DNA of 64,000 bases, taken from NCBI GenBank assembly GCA_016748015.1, contig JAAOMT010000742.1, positions 103,543 to 167,542 of the forward strand, read 5' to 3'. Positions 33,651 through 46,787 of this stretch are shown here, one piece after another. Made by a program: the position numbers and the translations under genes. The notes below the pieces were generated by a model that saw only the letters and a list, made by a program, of their open reading frames with translations, searched no databases and was not told the DNA's origin. The stretch is from Geosiphon pyriformis. Taxonomy: Eukaryota > Glomeromycota > Glomeromycetes > Archaeosporales > Geosiphonaceae. Position 1 is the stretch's first letter. Each line of letters opens with the position of its first letter.

Positions 33651-36333
33651 TTTTGATTAAATCTTTTTTTGAAGAATCCCATATAAATTTTTTTCTAATA
33701 TTCACAAGATTTTTTAATACAAGTAAAATCCTCGAAAATTAGCACCAATAGGATAGATTTACCCTTCAATATGTTTCTTCCATTTATTGCTTTCATAGCG
33801 AATAAAATTTGAGTTTTTATGGTATTCAAATATCATTTTCAAAATAAATTTTCCCGAAATTTTGAATTAAAAATATATTTTTTATTTTTGTATATTCCCT
33901 TAACAGAGAATAATTTCATATGAAAACGCAGGTACATTTATTTAACTTTCCCAAATATACTTAAATCTTCTAGGTAGTAAAAAAATTTTAATTGGGTCAA
34001 AAAGATTCTGTGAAAATTGAGATTTTATTTAACACATGATGCTGCTATTGATTCTTTGTTTGAAAATCAACATGATGGTTTATCTATTAAATTAATAGTA
34101 ATTTTGCTTGTCAGGATTCTTTCCTTTTTGATTAAGCATGTCGAGGGTAAATATTTGTCTCATTTAATATTTCCATAATATGAACAATTTGTGTCTTAAA
34201 AATTTTTTTGATGCAGCTAAATTTTGTTTGCATTTTATGAAAAGCGGCTAAAACAGATGGAACTTTTTGGAATAATCTATAATAGAAAAAAATTTGATTG
34301 TGACCAAAAACCACACTTGTAAAAATATTTTTAGCACAACTTTAAGTGATTTATGGTTTTGAAATTATTTTTATCATAAGAAGAAGAAGGTTCAAATTTC
34401 AGGGAAAGAAAATTTGGGATAAAATTTGCCATATATAACCTCAAAAAATTATGAAATTTGGTCTTGAACGTTTTCCCGATCTCGAGAAAGAACATCCAGG
34501 AATTCTGAAATTTTGGATCCAGAAGTATTTAATGTATTACATCAATCTCAAAAATAAAATTTTCCCACAAGCTGCAATATTCTGCAAGTTTATATAAAAA
34601 TGTGTCGGATCTTTACAAGAATGAAAGACATTTGATATTAAAGCTCAAAATATCAAATTCTTGAGAAAAAAGCAAAAAAAAATGTTAGGCTATTATTGGT
34701 TATTTGTTTTTGGTTAATAAATATAAACATTAATTTACCTTTCTTGAGGAAACAAAACCAATTGTCGAAAATTGTGCTTAAATAAATAAAAAAAAAAAGG
34801 CATTCCAATTTAATTTTTTAACCAAAAGCAAATTAAAGATAATTTTTTTTTACATTTTCTAGATGTAGCATATTTAAAATAAAATATAAAATAACAATGT
34901 AAATTTAAAATCTTTAGTTTTGCAACTTTAAGATGAGATAATGATCCTTTTCTAGGAATTTTTTGTTTTTCATAAAAGAAACTATTCAAATTTGTGAAAA
35001 AGTATAAGTTATGTTTGTTTATTAAATATTGTTAATTAAAATATCACTTTTTACTTCAGATATTCAATTTTCGCAAAAACTTTATGATGTTTTTCAAAGT
35101 TAAAGAAGGTCATTTCAGAAATAATTTTTTTAATATTGTAAATTTTGATTTATTAAAATGGCCAAGTTAACCAAAAAAGTAAAATCTTTTGTAAACTATC
35201 ATTAATTAAAATAAAAATCCCAACTTAAAAAATGCTATTACCATGTTTGAAAATATTGAAGTCGCTCATTTTTTTCGGGGTTTTCAGTTTTCAGTTTGTG
35301 TGTCAAAACCTTAATTATATATATGGTTTCCATAAAGATTAAAACGAACCAGTTTTTATTTATAATAAATATTAATTATGACGTAAATCTTTTCTTTAAA
35401 GGAGGATCGATTCGTTATATTTTCTCTTTGTAGAGTATATATATTTTTGTTTTTCGCTTCTGTGATCGTTATTACATGTAGTTTTTTAAAACTCTTCCTC
35501 TTAACTTAAATTAGTTAATCCAAGAATCCCCACTATATTTTTTAACATTAATCATGAAAATAATACCATCAAAAGTAAATCCCAAGTTTAAAAATCTGCT
35601 TTTTAAATATTTACTAATATAATTATAGTCAAGCACAAAACATTTGGTATTATTTAACTTCAAAGTAATTAATAGTTATTTTTTTAATAAGATTGGCTTT
35701 TGATTTAATCTTTTAACAATTGAAATAAATGTTTATTCAATTTTTCAAGTAATAAAAATGATTCTTGTAATAAAATCTGAACAATTATTTAAAATATTAA
35801 ATTATTAAACATTAAGTATTAAGTTAGAATATTTTTTGGTAAAATTTCATTTTTTTAATTATTATCTTTTTATCTTATTTAATTTGTTATACATGATTTT
35901 ATAAAAATATCTACTTAACTGAATGTTTTATTTAAAATATAACTAATATACTTTTGTTAATTTTCATTTACTTTTCAATAAGAAAAAATAAAGATATAAA
36001 AAAAATGAATAGTCATTCTAAAAAATTATGCAATTTTGCTAAAAAAAAAAATTTATTTAACAGGTTACCAGAATCAAAAATTTCTACCATTGCCAAATTT
36101 AGTGAAAATTAGGTTTGATTTCAAATATTTTTTTTAAATTTGCCCCAAAGTTTATGTAAATGTGATCAAATTCACTGTAAACCAAAAAATAACATGTTCA
36201 AATAAAATATCAATTTTTCATATCGCATCAATCTCATCAGAGTACTTTAGGCAAAACAAATGAGCAAAACAAATATTGGAAGCGAAAAAATTTATCCATA
36301 GAAACCGTTGAATATAAGACCTTGCCTATTCAG

Positions 36334-37884
36334 ATGGTTGTATTTGATATTCTGGGAAAAAAAATGTTGTTATTAAACAATTATGAATCAGAAAAGCTCT
36401 TGGTAATTTTAATTCTTAGAGTAATTCTATTGCATTTGTTCATCCCTCTAAGAAATTATGCCCTCGAGCAAATTCCATCAAAGGAAAGAGTGGGTCCAGA
36501 AATTTTTAGTTTCTTTAATAAAACACAATTTTTTCAAATTAGCTCCAATGAGCAAGCACCGAAAACCTATTTGAAACCAAATTTGAATAAAAAAACAATG
36601 TCAAAAAGAAACAATCTATGGCATATATCAATAAATTCTTGGCCAACGACTGAAAAAAAACTCGAGAAAAAATTGGTTCAAGATCCAATTCTACTCAACC
36701 AATTTGCGAAATATGCTGTTTACGCTAATCATGCTTATTGTAATACTAGCGGCAATGCCGAAAATTTTAAGGGAACCTATGGTAATTTTTGTCCATTTTT
36801 CAGAAAAATCACTTTCATTACTCCTCCCTAATTTGAAATTAATCTAATACAATTTGACAGGAAATGCTCAATTAATTGAAAATGAAGTAATAGTTTATTT
36901 ACGAGGTTAGATGACATGTTAAAAACAACTAATTCATTTAGTTTTTTAATCCTTGAAATTGGTAAAAGATAAAAACTAAACAGAAATATTTTTTGGAACT
37001 TTAAAATGAAATTTAGGCGATGAATACTTGTTTACTCTTATGAAAGAACAGAGATTTTCTACCATTCACTACCCGGAAAAGGTGAAAGGATCAATGGTTA
37101 TTGAGTCATTCTATAATTCTTTCAGAAAAGTGAGAGGACAAGTTTTCGCTCTTATTTCAGTGCTTTTAAAGAATAGTAAATGTAATAACCTTCGAGTTGT
37201 GGGGCATGGTCTAGGGGGTGGTAAGTTGGTCCAAATTACTCTCATTGAACTTTACCTTTTCCATTCTCATAAAGTTATATCTTTGGGATAGTCGTAATTT
37301 TTTCTTTGCCATTTCTTCTAGCATATGCTATATTTGTGGCATTAGAACAACGAAAGCTCTACCCAAAACTTGATATCAAAATTTATTCTTATGGCCAACC
37401 GCGTGTTGGAAATGATCAATTTGTCTTTCACGTGAACAGACTCTTTCCCATACAAATTTTTCGCATTACCCTTTTTTACGATTGGATATCACAAATTCCA
37501 AGACGAATATTAGAAACAAAGTTTGCTCATTACGGAACAGAATATTTTATCTGGTACAATCTTAAATGCGAATGTGTAGACCCTTACAAAAATGTTGACC
37601 CAACCGTGTTTGAGTGTAATTATGGGATGGCAAAACACTTGGACTACAATGAATCAAAATACCGAGAGCCGAGAGTAAATAAGAAATTTCCATTTTATTG
37701 CTTTTATTTTTGAATTGATGAGTTAATTGCGAATTTAAATTCTGAATAGGATTGTAATGCTCTTTATGCAACCTGGATTAGAGGAAATGGTATATCTTCA
37801 CATTGGGGACCATTCTTTAAACAATTCATGGGTGACTGTCCTGAACGGAGAAATCCTCCGATATTTAAAATAGAATCGCAATGA
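36334..37884 (+). CDS. lipase-3 family pseudoenzyme 4 (GHGLGG)
   Basis: Exons 36334-36781, 36861-36905, 37017-37220, 37322-37674, 37750-37884 give 394 residues. The start is the ATG at 36334; the frame opens earlier only from TTG. There is a hydrophobic N-terminal segment (about 22-38, LLVILILRVILLHLF). The motifs are ANHAYC, YLRGD, GHGLGGG, YGQPRVGN, FYDWISQIP (Asp kept), HYGTEYFI, CEC and FEC cysteines, DCN, SHWGPFF (His kept) and GDCPE. The nucleophile Ser is Gly (GGT). The intron inside the LRG codon (after 36905) is shared only with the next gene, grouping these two. The end of the His motif (FFK instead of YFG) is slightly unusual. Confidence 0.85.
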
Positions 37885-38465
37885 TTTTTTAATTGTACAT
37901 TTCAGTAATCTCCAGAATGTTTTCGAAATTTTTTTTTCATTTTATTTAGTGAAAAGTTAACTTAAAAGTTTTATCCCTCATCACTGAACATCACAGAAAC
38001 TTAAAAATTATAAGGATTCAGTTTCTTGTGAACCCTAAATTTCATCCAGGTACTCGAAACAGTAAAGTTTAATTTATGTTCTTTGATTTTCACAGGTGGC
38101 AGTTATTCCTTTAACTATCGATCCTAATTCTCAAAAATTGATAGTATATCTATAATGTTTTGTTAGGATCATTGCTGAAAACAAACAAGATAGGTCAAAC
38201 CTACTTACCAGGATTAGATTCATAACCTTCCTATATATGTAATTTAACGAAATTCACATTTTCATAATTTCCAAAAGTTTGGGGCCGAAACTAAATAAGA
38301 TTTTCAATTTTACATGTATTAATTTTAAAAAGCATCGATACCGAACATCTGTTAAAATATTTAATTAGGGAATAAATTATACAGGTTATAAAATCTCACA
38401 AACAATGATTTAAAAATTATGTCAATTAAATTGATTTTTCAAGGTTATCAGAACTCGTTAAAAAA

Positions 38466-39858
38466 ATGCCATCTTTTTCTTTTAAATACACTTCTTTCTT
38501 TGTATCCATCATTATTCTGATCATGATAATTATCATTTCTATTATCTCAATGACAACTCTTAAACCACGAAAATATAAAATGGAGAGTTCAAAGTTGTAT
38601 AGTAAAATTTTGTCGAAAATAAAAGAAAAAAAAGTTGTTAAAAATGAAACCAATTATCAATTGGAGGTTCGTAATTTAGGAGGATTTGGAAAAGGTGGTA
38701 AAAATTCACCAAAAAAAATCTTGGTTGAAGATGTAAAAGAATTGAAATTTTTAAAACGAATGGCTCATTTGGCCAATATTCCTTATTGCTTTGACACAAA
38801 TGAAATTGGGAATGGAAGTGCAGGCTTAATTGGTATGGAATTGAAATTTAAACATTATCTTGGAAAATGGGTCATTTTATCATTAAAATCAAATATATTT
38901 AATAATATTCTAGCTGATGTTGTCAAAGATCATGAGACTCAAAATTTTATTATCTTTTTACGAGGTTTGTCTTCAATAGAAAAAGCAAAAAAAAACTTTT
39001 CTATTATAATTGAAATTAAATGTCTCACTTCATTATATTATTATGAATAGGCCCGGAATACTCAAAAGAGGAATGGGACACAAGAAGATATAAAATGTAT
39101 TCACTTGATGAAAGAGCTAAAATTGAGGGTGGATGGGTACCTATCACAGAAAGTGTTATGAATCGATTGTACAATAAGATTATCACCATGAAAGAACCAA
39201 ATCAAAAAAGTCTAAATTTGGTTTTTATTGGACATGGTGTTGGTGGAGGTATGTTTTATCCAAATAGATAAAAGGATCAAAAATCGTTGAATACTTAAAA
39301 ATTTCATTCTTTGATTTCAAGTTTATGCCGTACAAATGGCCATGCTTTTCTTATCGAAAATAATTGGCCATGAAAATTTACAATTCAGGGAACTTGAAAT
39401 CCAGTTAATCGTGGTTACTTTTGGCCAGCCACGCTTTGCAAATATCGCCTATACAAAATTTATAAACATAGTTCCAAAATTGAAAATATATCGTGTGACG
39501 CATGCCAATGATCATGTTCCTCACAAACCAAAGGTATCCACTTCTGGTGAGAAATACATACATCATGAAACAGAATATTGGATATTGGATAAAAATTGTG
39601 ATTGCATAGATAATGGTTCAGAATTTGAGTTGTATAAATGTCCTGGTTATAAAAAAAATAACCCGGAAAAATTTGGTGAGAATCTGGTGAGTAGCAAAGT
39701 TTGAAGTTTGGATCATATCTCTGGAAAAACATTTTTTGATTCTTTTTTCTCTGCATTAGGGATGTAATTTGTCAACAAATGGATTGGGAGTAGATGCTCA
39801 TTATGGCCCATATTTTGGAACAATATTCGGGAAATGTGAAAGCTTTTACACCGATTAA
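38466..39858 (+). CDS. lipase-3 family pseudoenzyme 5 (GHGVGG)
   Basis: Exons 38466-38832, 38914-38964, 39051-39248, 39322-39686, 39760-39858 give 359 residues. A very hydrophobic N-terminal helix (about 11-30, FFVSIIILIMIIIISIIS) suggests a membrane anchor. The lipase fold motifs are ANIPYCF, FLRGP, GHGVGGG, FGQPRF, HANDHVPHKP (Asp), HHETEYWI, CDC and YKC, GC, and AHYGPYFG (His). The nucleophile is Gly (GGT) and the oxyanion position after RG is Pro. It is closest in layout to gene 4 and, at the C-terminus, to gene 8 (YKCPGY). Confidence 0.85.
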
Positions 39859-40193
39859 AAATTAAATCTTATTTCTCTTTATAGATTTTAGCCTTGTTTA
39901 TTTGCCAAGAATATATATTTTAAAGTTTTTTATTCCCTTCAAACTATTTAAAGATTGGTCTTTGATTTGTCTTGCGTACAAGAAATTATCTATTTTCAAA
40001 TTATTAAGAGAAAAATTGACCGTCTGACATTTTCCCTTGCTTTTGATTTGAAAAATTATCCCAAACTTCACCCATTACAGCAATGAAGATTGCCAAGGAA
40101 AATATTAATGACATTTAAAATTTCTGCAATGTCTTTACTAAACAAAACATTGATCAGTGAAAATTTTGATATTCAACAAAATTAGGTGTCACA
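39859..40193. other. convergent intergenic spacer
   Basis: These 335 bases lie between the 3' ends of a plus and a minus lipase-like gene. No gene. This is the point where the array changes strand. Confidence 0.5.
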
Positions 40194-41680
40194 CTATATG
40201 TCATCAAAATCGTCCTCAAGTGAAGGTGGGCACATTCCCATATTTTGACCAAAATATGGGCCTGAGTGTGATAAATCGATAGAAAAATTGGTAATTTGTG
40301 CTCCAGCATTACAATGCTAATGAAAAAAGATCTGTGAAGTTTATTTAGTAAAATTAAAACAGAGTATAAAAAATAAGTCTTACGGGATTTTCATGGATAT
40401 AGCCATCCACGAGAGGACCAATGCATTCATATACCACAAACATTTGACTCGTGTCAACGCATTCACAATTGTCACTGTATGTTATCCAATATTCTCGGTC
40501 AAAATGCCAATGGCCTTCCAAGTTTTTTCTTTCTGGCAATTGTGGAACCCGGTCATGGGAATGTGTAATACGGTAAATTTTATTGGGAAAAAGAGTCATG
40601 ACAAAGTGTGTAAAAAACAGATTTCCCATGCGTAATTGTCCGAAGGTATAAATTTCAATATCAAGGTAATATTCGGTCATCTTTAGCTCCAAAGCTGTAA
40701 AAACGGCATGTACTATAAAATCTCGAGAAAACATCAGAATTTGATCCATTTTATGAAAAAACAAATGATAGCTAAACATTTTGTACATACCCCCTCCTAC
40801 GCCAAATCCTGCTAAACGGACATGAAATTGAGGCCTCAATAATGAAGAAATCATTTCCATCAAAGTCTTCTTAGCCCTTAAAAAATCTTGATAGAGCTCT
40901 GCGACTACTTGGGCTTGAGGTATATTTGAGTAAGGCCGCCACATATTAAAATTTACTAGCTCTTCCTCATCATAATTGTAATCATATCCTCTCAAATATA
41001 TAATTAATTCTCTGTTTCCCGAGATCTCTGCCCGAGCTAATAATTGAGACAGATAAGAGCTTTGCTTAATTAAATAAAAAAGACGGTTATAACTTTATGT
41101 TGTTTTTACCGTATATTCCTGGTCCAACCATGCCACCTTTGTTTTTTATACAATAGGCCTTATTAGCATAGTAAGCATATTTCCGAAATTTTTGCAACCG
41201 CTTTTGAGGGTCATCTAGTGTTATTTTTCTCTTAAAATGACTTTCTGGATTGGTGGCCAAAATTGGGAATTTCAAATTTCTTTTTGACTTTTTGCGATGA
41301 AATTTCAAGTCTAAACTAGCATTAAAGGTTTGGAAATTTCTAGATAAAGAAGAGAATTCGAATTAAATTTACAAAGCATGTTTGAGGCAATTAAGATGGG
41401 ATTAAAGTATAGAAATGGCGCACATTTTATCTGCTAATTTGGATCTGAATATATCAAAGTGAGAAACCCATTCTATTTTCCTACGAGCTAAAATAGAATG
41501 ATATGTTTTATTTTGATAAGAAATTTCTTGTTGGATTAACTGGCTATTTTCGAAATTCATTGTCGTCTTTGTAGGCCTAAAACGAGAATTTACACCATGA
41601 AAAGCAGTAAAGCTAGAAATAATAAGTAAAATGAGAAAAATAAAATTCATTTGATTATTGAATTCCTCAGTCGTATTCAT
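40194..41680 (-). CDS. lipase-3 family pseudoenzyme 6 (GFGVGG)
   Basis: Exons fit as 41680-41424, 41339-41110, 41036-40791, 40712-40384, 40316-40194. The start may be 41680 or 41650; the latter gives a clean signal peptide (MNFIFLILLIISSFTAFHG). The first intron (84 bases, GTGCGC donor) is inferred because the frame otherwise meets stops. Motifs: ANKAYC, YLRGY, GFGVGGG, FGQLRMGN, HSHDRVPQLP (Asp), FDREYWI, CEC and YEC, HCN, SHSGPYFG (His), GMCPP. Here even the His before the nucleophile is Phe, and the Ser is Gly. Probably secreted. It has an acidic C-terminus (EDDFDDI). Confidence 0.8.
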
Positions 41681-42209
41681 TTCTGAGTATTTCAGCTATA
41701 CCCTTGATTTTATAAACATCATGTCAAAAATCAAAAAATCTATTATTATCTGTCAATCTATTGATGCTTATTAAGCCACTAAAAATTTGAATGATTCGGT
41801 GAAAATTTCGAGATTTTGTTTTCAAATATTTGCAGTTTCCAAAAACATGGTTCTAAAGACTGTGTTTTTAAATCACTCTTTCCAAAATATTTTGCTCCAG
41901 GAAAAATTACTAATGAAATTCGTTTTTCCTAATCGGAATCGGAATGTTCTTTGCTGACTAAAAAAGATACATGTATTTTTAAATACCAGACAATTGATAG
42001 TGAGATTCTGGGCTTCAGACATAAACTTAATTGTCCGATAGAAATAATTAAGGCTCCGGAAGCTATCTAAAAAAAAACTAATTTTAAAGTATAATTACAA
42101 TTTCAGACTATTTAAATGAAGCTTATTGACTTTAGTTTTTAAGATTTATAATATCTTAAAGTCACAAGAGTAAAGAAAATATATATCCGACGAAAATAAT
42201 AAATCAATT

Positions 42210-43658
42210 TTACCATGGAGGCCCTTCAGGTGGGCATTCCATCATCATTCCTAAATAAGGGCCATTATGCGCGGCATAATTTTCAGTTTTATATTGGTTA
42301 TTGCACTCCTTTAAAGAAACCGCGAATAAAGATTTTTGATTAAATGGTGCTGTAAAATGCTTATAATGTAAAATAGTCTTTTTAAAAAGTTTACCAAACT
42401 CTCTCCGATAAATTTTTCCGGGCCTAATAGTGGTCCGTTACAAAGAAATAAATTTCCAGTGGCACACAAACAATCATCTAGCTCTATCCAAATTTCATTA
42501 ATCGTGTGAGCATAAAATCTTTGGAAAACATTAGGCGGCAACCTTGGAACATAATCATCCATGTTAGTGACCCGAAAAATTCTAAGAGTGGTATTGGAAA
42601 AAGAATTCACATAATTTGCAAACTGAAGATTGCCAATATGAGGTTGTCCTAAAGTAATAATGCTTAATTTTTGTCCAAATTTCCGTGATATTAAATCCAG
42701 CAATCCAAGTAAAGCATACACTAAAATATTTATATTAGAAATACTTAATATTAAATAAGGAACTTTTATGGATGACTTACTTTTAAAAAAAAATTATTTA
42801 AGCTCACCCCCACCCGAGCCATGTCCAACTCCCGTGATATGTGTTATAACTTTCTTTTCAAGAGCCTTATCAATGCACTTTTGGAAATTAACCTGAATAT
42901 TTTGGAAACGTCTATTGAACTCAATGTCGATTTTGGCACCATCGACCTTAGGATAGGGGACCAGCGCTTTCTGCTTGGCTTCCCAAAATCTCTGATCTCC
43001 TATTGGCTCACCTCTTACAGCAATAATACCTTGGCTTCCTTGCGTAAAAAATTCTGCTAAAGGAAAGCAAAATTGATGTTAGCCCATTAAAAAATTGAAA
43101 AGCTATACCTTTCAATTTCAATAATCCAAAATACCATAAATTCCTGGCCCAATAGCTGTTTCCTCATCGAAACAATAAGAAAGCATGGCAAATCGTATAT
43201 AATATTTTAGAGGATCGGATTGACGTATGAGAGTTTTTCTCCCTTGGGAAGTTCTTTTTGAAAAAAATTTCCTTTTGGTGTCAAAATTCGTATTGAGACT
43301 AGATAAATTAACAGGTAGTGAGATATTTGGTTTTGGAAAAAAAATTATCTGGCTTTTAAAATTTGGGATTGGTAAATATAGTTTTTATTGTATAACAGCA
43401 TTTTTTAGTTGCTTCACAGCGATTGTCGAATTAGTTATATGATCAGTGAAAATTGAAAGGGCATTAGAATGTTGGTTTTTTATTATTTCAACTTCTTTAG
43501 GAATGTATTGGAGCCTCCAGGGCTTTTTCAACAAGATGTAATTTAGTCCCAAAAGAAAAGCGATAAGAAAAACTGAACTTTTTAATTGGTTCTTGATATT
43601 AAATTGAGTATGTCCTTGAAACTGGGTTTTCCGAACCTCTTTTATTGGAAATATTCAT
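42210..43658 (-). CDS. lipase-3 family pseudoenzyme 7 (GHGSGG); 5' part uncertain
   Basis: Firm exons: an exon ending at 43135 (GIYG), 43056-42808, 42720-42395, 42308-42210. Motifs: MLSYCFDE, VRGE, GHGSGGG, LGQPHIGN, NMDDYVPRLP (Asp), CLC and FLC, EC, AHNGPYLG (His), MECPP. The nucleophile is Gly. The 5' part meets a TAA and lacks an in-frame ATG. A full frame of 365 residues is obtained only with a 69-base intron (43349-43417) and a 31-base intron (43592-43622), starting at 43658. Otherwise the copy is a pseudogene with a frameshift. The N-terminal part has a hydrophobic stretch (SSVFLIAFLLGLNYILL). Confidence 0.7.
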
Positions 43659-44390
43659 TTCTAAATGGCTATTAGTCTCATTGTCACCCGTAGAAACTCT
43701 CTTATTTTTTAAAATTCAAATTTAAATCAAATAGTTCAGTTCCTTTATCTAGCCTGTTTATTAATTTAGTTTGCAAAATACCCTTTATATCTTTATGTAG
43801 CAATCAAAAGAAAATTTTTAACAAGTAATGTATTTCAAAAATTTTTACTAATATTGAACTATGAATCATCTATTTCATTAGATTTGCAGAATTATTAGAG
43901 TGAAATATCATTGTAAAAATTTTTAAGAAAATTTCAACTATTTGCTTTTATTTATAAATAATGCTATTCTTACAATATAGGTTTTTCCAAATCAAGCTTG
44001 TTTCCTAAATATTATTTTTGTTTAATAGCAGTGTCTAAGATGTATGATAAGACCAATAAATTTTCACAATGCATCACTGTATTTATGTTTTCTCAAGTCT
44101 TTTGTAAAAATGAAATTCAAAGCTTTGATCTAATACCTTTAAGAATTTAATTTAATTACGCCGGATGTTATTCAAAATCTAAACGGCTTTCATGATGAAT
44201 AAATTATGTAACTATAAATGAGGAAACAATAATAGGGAATGGGTACTGCGTAATGATCGACAGTTTTTTCTTCACTAGTAATTTTCCTATCGAACGACCT
44301 CAACAATGAAAAAGAATCTAATCCATCAAAATAAACTCGCCTGGAGTTTTTAAAGATAATTCTTGAAGTATTAATTTATTAATTTTCTAA
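43659..44390. other. intergenic, no gene seen
   Basis: AT-rich spacer between the P450 3' end and lipase-like gene 7; no supported frame. Confidence 0.4.
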
Positions 44391-46787
44391 TCAATTTCGA
44401 GGAAAGACGAGAATATTGTAACATTTGGTCCTCCAGGATGGTGTGATAAATTCGATGATTTCGAGATTTTGATCAGGAATACTCTGTAGTTTATAGCGAT
44501 GCAAGATTGTTGCTAGGAAAAGACGAATTTCTTGAAGAGCAAGGCTAAAAAATATTTTTACTATAATCAACTTTGCTTCAATGAGTCATAAATTTTGCAT
44601 TAAAGGAAATAAAAATAGTTATTACCTGTTGTCAATGGAACTGATGGTCCCTTTAAAAATGAAAAAATTAATGGTGACCGCACAAAAATGTAACGCATTT
44701 TAATTATACTTTAAGATTAATTTAATTTGATACCTACCAGCTCCACATGGATAAAAGGCATCTCGAGGAACAGGATTTGTTGGATTCATCCATCGCTCAG
44801 GTACAAATTCTTCAGCATCCTGGCCCCAATATTGGGTGGAACGATGAATACTGTGAACTTGGGCCACCACTTCCATCTGTTTGGCCAATATAAAATTAAA
44901 ACTATCTTTAATTAAAAAAAAAAAATAAGAATTTGAAACCAATTACCCCTTTTGGTATGAGATGTCCACCCAGAACAATATCATCTTTTGCTTTTGTCTT
45001 GAAAACTTCAGCTAAAGAGTAAATAATAAATTTTCTTAACTTTACTATTTTTTACTTATTTAGAATATCACAATATATTTTTTACTTAGGGGGGAAGGCC
45101 ATAGCCTCATTGATTCTTTAATAACCGCATTCAAATATCGTAAATTTTTAAGATTATCATGTCTTGGCAATTCATCGTTATAGGCGGAAGACAAAGAAGT
45201 ATCGATTTCGAGATAAAGTTTTCTCAATTTTTTGGGATGTTGAACGAGTAAAATTAAGGTCATCAAAACGTTGAAAGCAATCAAGTCACTTTCTGAAATC
45301 CTAAGAATGAATTCATAAGGATGAGAAAAACGTATAGCATAATGGTTTTAGAGAAAATATTTTTAACTTACAAAAATTCCATCAATTGTTCTTTAATCTT
45401 ATCATCCGTTAGGCCATGTTTAACTTGGCTGGATACGTCAAGTAACATTTGTAGAAGGTCATTTTTTGGAGCAGAAATGCTTTGTCGACGGTTTTTTATC
45501 AAGCGAAAAAAGAACTTTGAAATAAAAAATTAGTTTTTAATTAATAAACAAGTATTATTAATAATATTTATCAATGCGTATAAGTAAAATATTTCAAGTA
45601 CGTTGCTAAAATATGGGTCCTCATTCCAGACCAACTTTAAGAATGGAAATTGAGAAATCTTTTGAAAATTCAAGATTAGTTAAATCACGTTAGGATAATG
45701 AAGCTAAAAAGTATTTTAATGAAATGATACTCACAAAGAATTTTCTTTTCAAAGCCTCTCTTACTTTCTTGAAGAATGGATGTGCTTCTATTTGAATCAA
45801 ATCAAAACTGATACTAAAAGCAGCTTCACCAACTATCTCCTAAATTGCAAAAAAAAAATATGTTTAATGTATCAAATATCCCGTTTTCAAATTAAGCTTA
45901 ATATTTTTATTCTTAAATAATATTACCAATGTGCATCTTTGAATAAGGTCAGAAAAGTTTATAATCAAACCCTTTTTTAAGTCCCCGCCCTTTAATTCTT
46001 GGTCAATTTTTTGAATAATTTGACCCATAGACTTTTGCATCAATGGTTCAAGACTTGATAAATTTTTGATTAAAGGGGTGTATAAAAGAAAATATCTCTA
46101 AAAAGGATGGAATAAAAAATTAGTAGCACATAAGGATATCCATCAAACACGTACTTTTAAGAAGATTACATTTATTGTGAAAATCTATTCAGAAGATATA
46201 ATAAAAAACGTTATATATTAAAATAATATTTTTAAAATATCAAAATTTATTCGTTATTAACCTGTTTAATGGCATCTCGATCGGCTATCATGACCTTTTG
46301 AAAACCTAGATACGAAAGAAGCATAGACTGAAAATCACATTTATAAACGCCTTATAATTAAAAATTTTATTTGAAATGTATTAACTTACTTGTTCGCACT
46401 ATAGATCCATATTTCGGAAATAAATTGAACTGCCAATAGCTCCAGCTATTTTGACAAAGGCAAAACTATTGAGTTAATGTACAAGGATTTTTCAATCTGT
46501 TAATAGTTCGATACCAACCTTATTCCTCGAACTGCAATGTATAACATGTATAATCCATGGAAACTAAACAAACTAGGCCCAGGTATTTTGCGTTTATCAC
46601 CAATACGTAGTTTCTGTTTTTCAAAAAGAGGTGTAAACATAATGTGACGCGCCAACATAATCCCAATATTGGATGAAATTCATTTTACATTGTAAATTAG
46701 ACTTGAAAAAATAAAGGCAGCAAAACCAGTCAAAAATTTGAACACTATCTCTCTGCCAATAGGTAGGAACTCTATAAATGTCTCCAT
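44391..46787 (-). CDS. cytochrome P450-like protein lacking the heme-ligand Cys
   Basis: Thirteen exons keep one frame: 46787-46689, 46613-46519, 46445-46390, 46305-46262, 46097-45927, 45839-45735, 45658-45602, 45514-45372, 45300-45086, 45011-44947, 44876-44738, 44650-44626, 44544-44391 (455 residues, a little short for the family). P450 landmarks: the N-terminal hydrophobic helix; KIPGPS; FPKYGSIVRTS; the K-helix ESMR in KESMRLWPSP; VPERW; and a C-terminal LALQEIRLFLATILHRYKL. At the heme loop, where G-x-R-x-C-x-G is expected, the sequence is GTISSID: Arg is Ile, Cys is Ser (TCC), Gly is Asp. The I-helix (ISESDLIAF) lacks the acid-Thr pair. Without the thiolate it should not be a normal monooxygenase. 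If the first intron is not spliced, a TGA at 46680-46682 would interrupt the frame. Confidence 0.75.

Larger units (their letters stand above)
32138..36333. other. long intergenic region with microsatellites
   Basis: This 4.2 kb AT-rich stretch has no supported gene. It holds an (AAC)n run at 32,226-32,267, a (TA)n run near 33,234-33,246, and a CAAA/CAGA tetranucleotide array at about 33,583-33,650. Short frames such as 32,379-32,627 and 33,024-33,209 look like chance openings. Confidence 0.5.

Noticed and set aside
33485-33682. Minus-strand frame rich in LFVCLFVC
   Set aside because: It is only the translation of the tetranucleotide repeat.
41402-41404. Stop codon in the N-terminal part of lipase-like gene 6
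   Set aside because: An 84-base intron with a GTGCGC donor and TCTAG acceptor bridges it in phase, so a broken gene is not required.
46680-46682. In-frame TGA near the P450 N-terminus suggesting a pseudogene
   Set aside because: A 75-base GT-AG intron (46614-46688) in phase 0 removes it, and the rest of the gene keeps frame.
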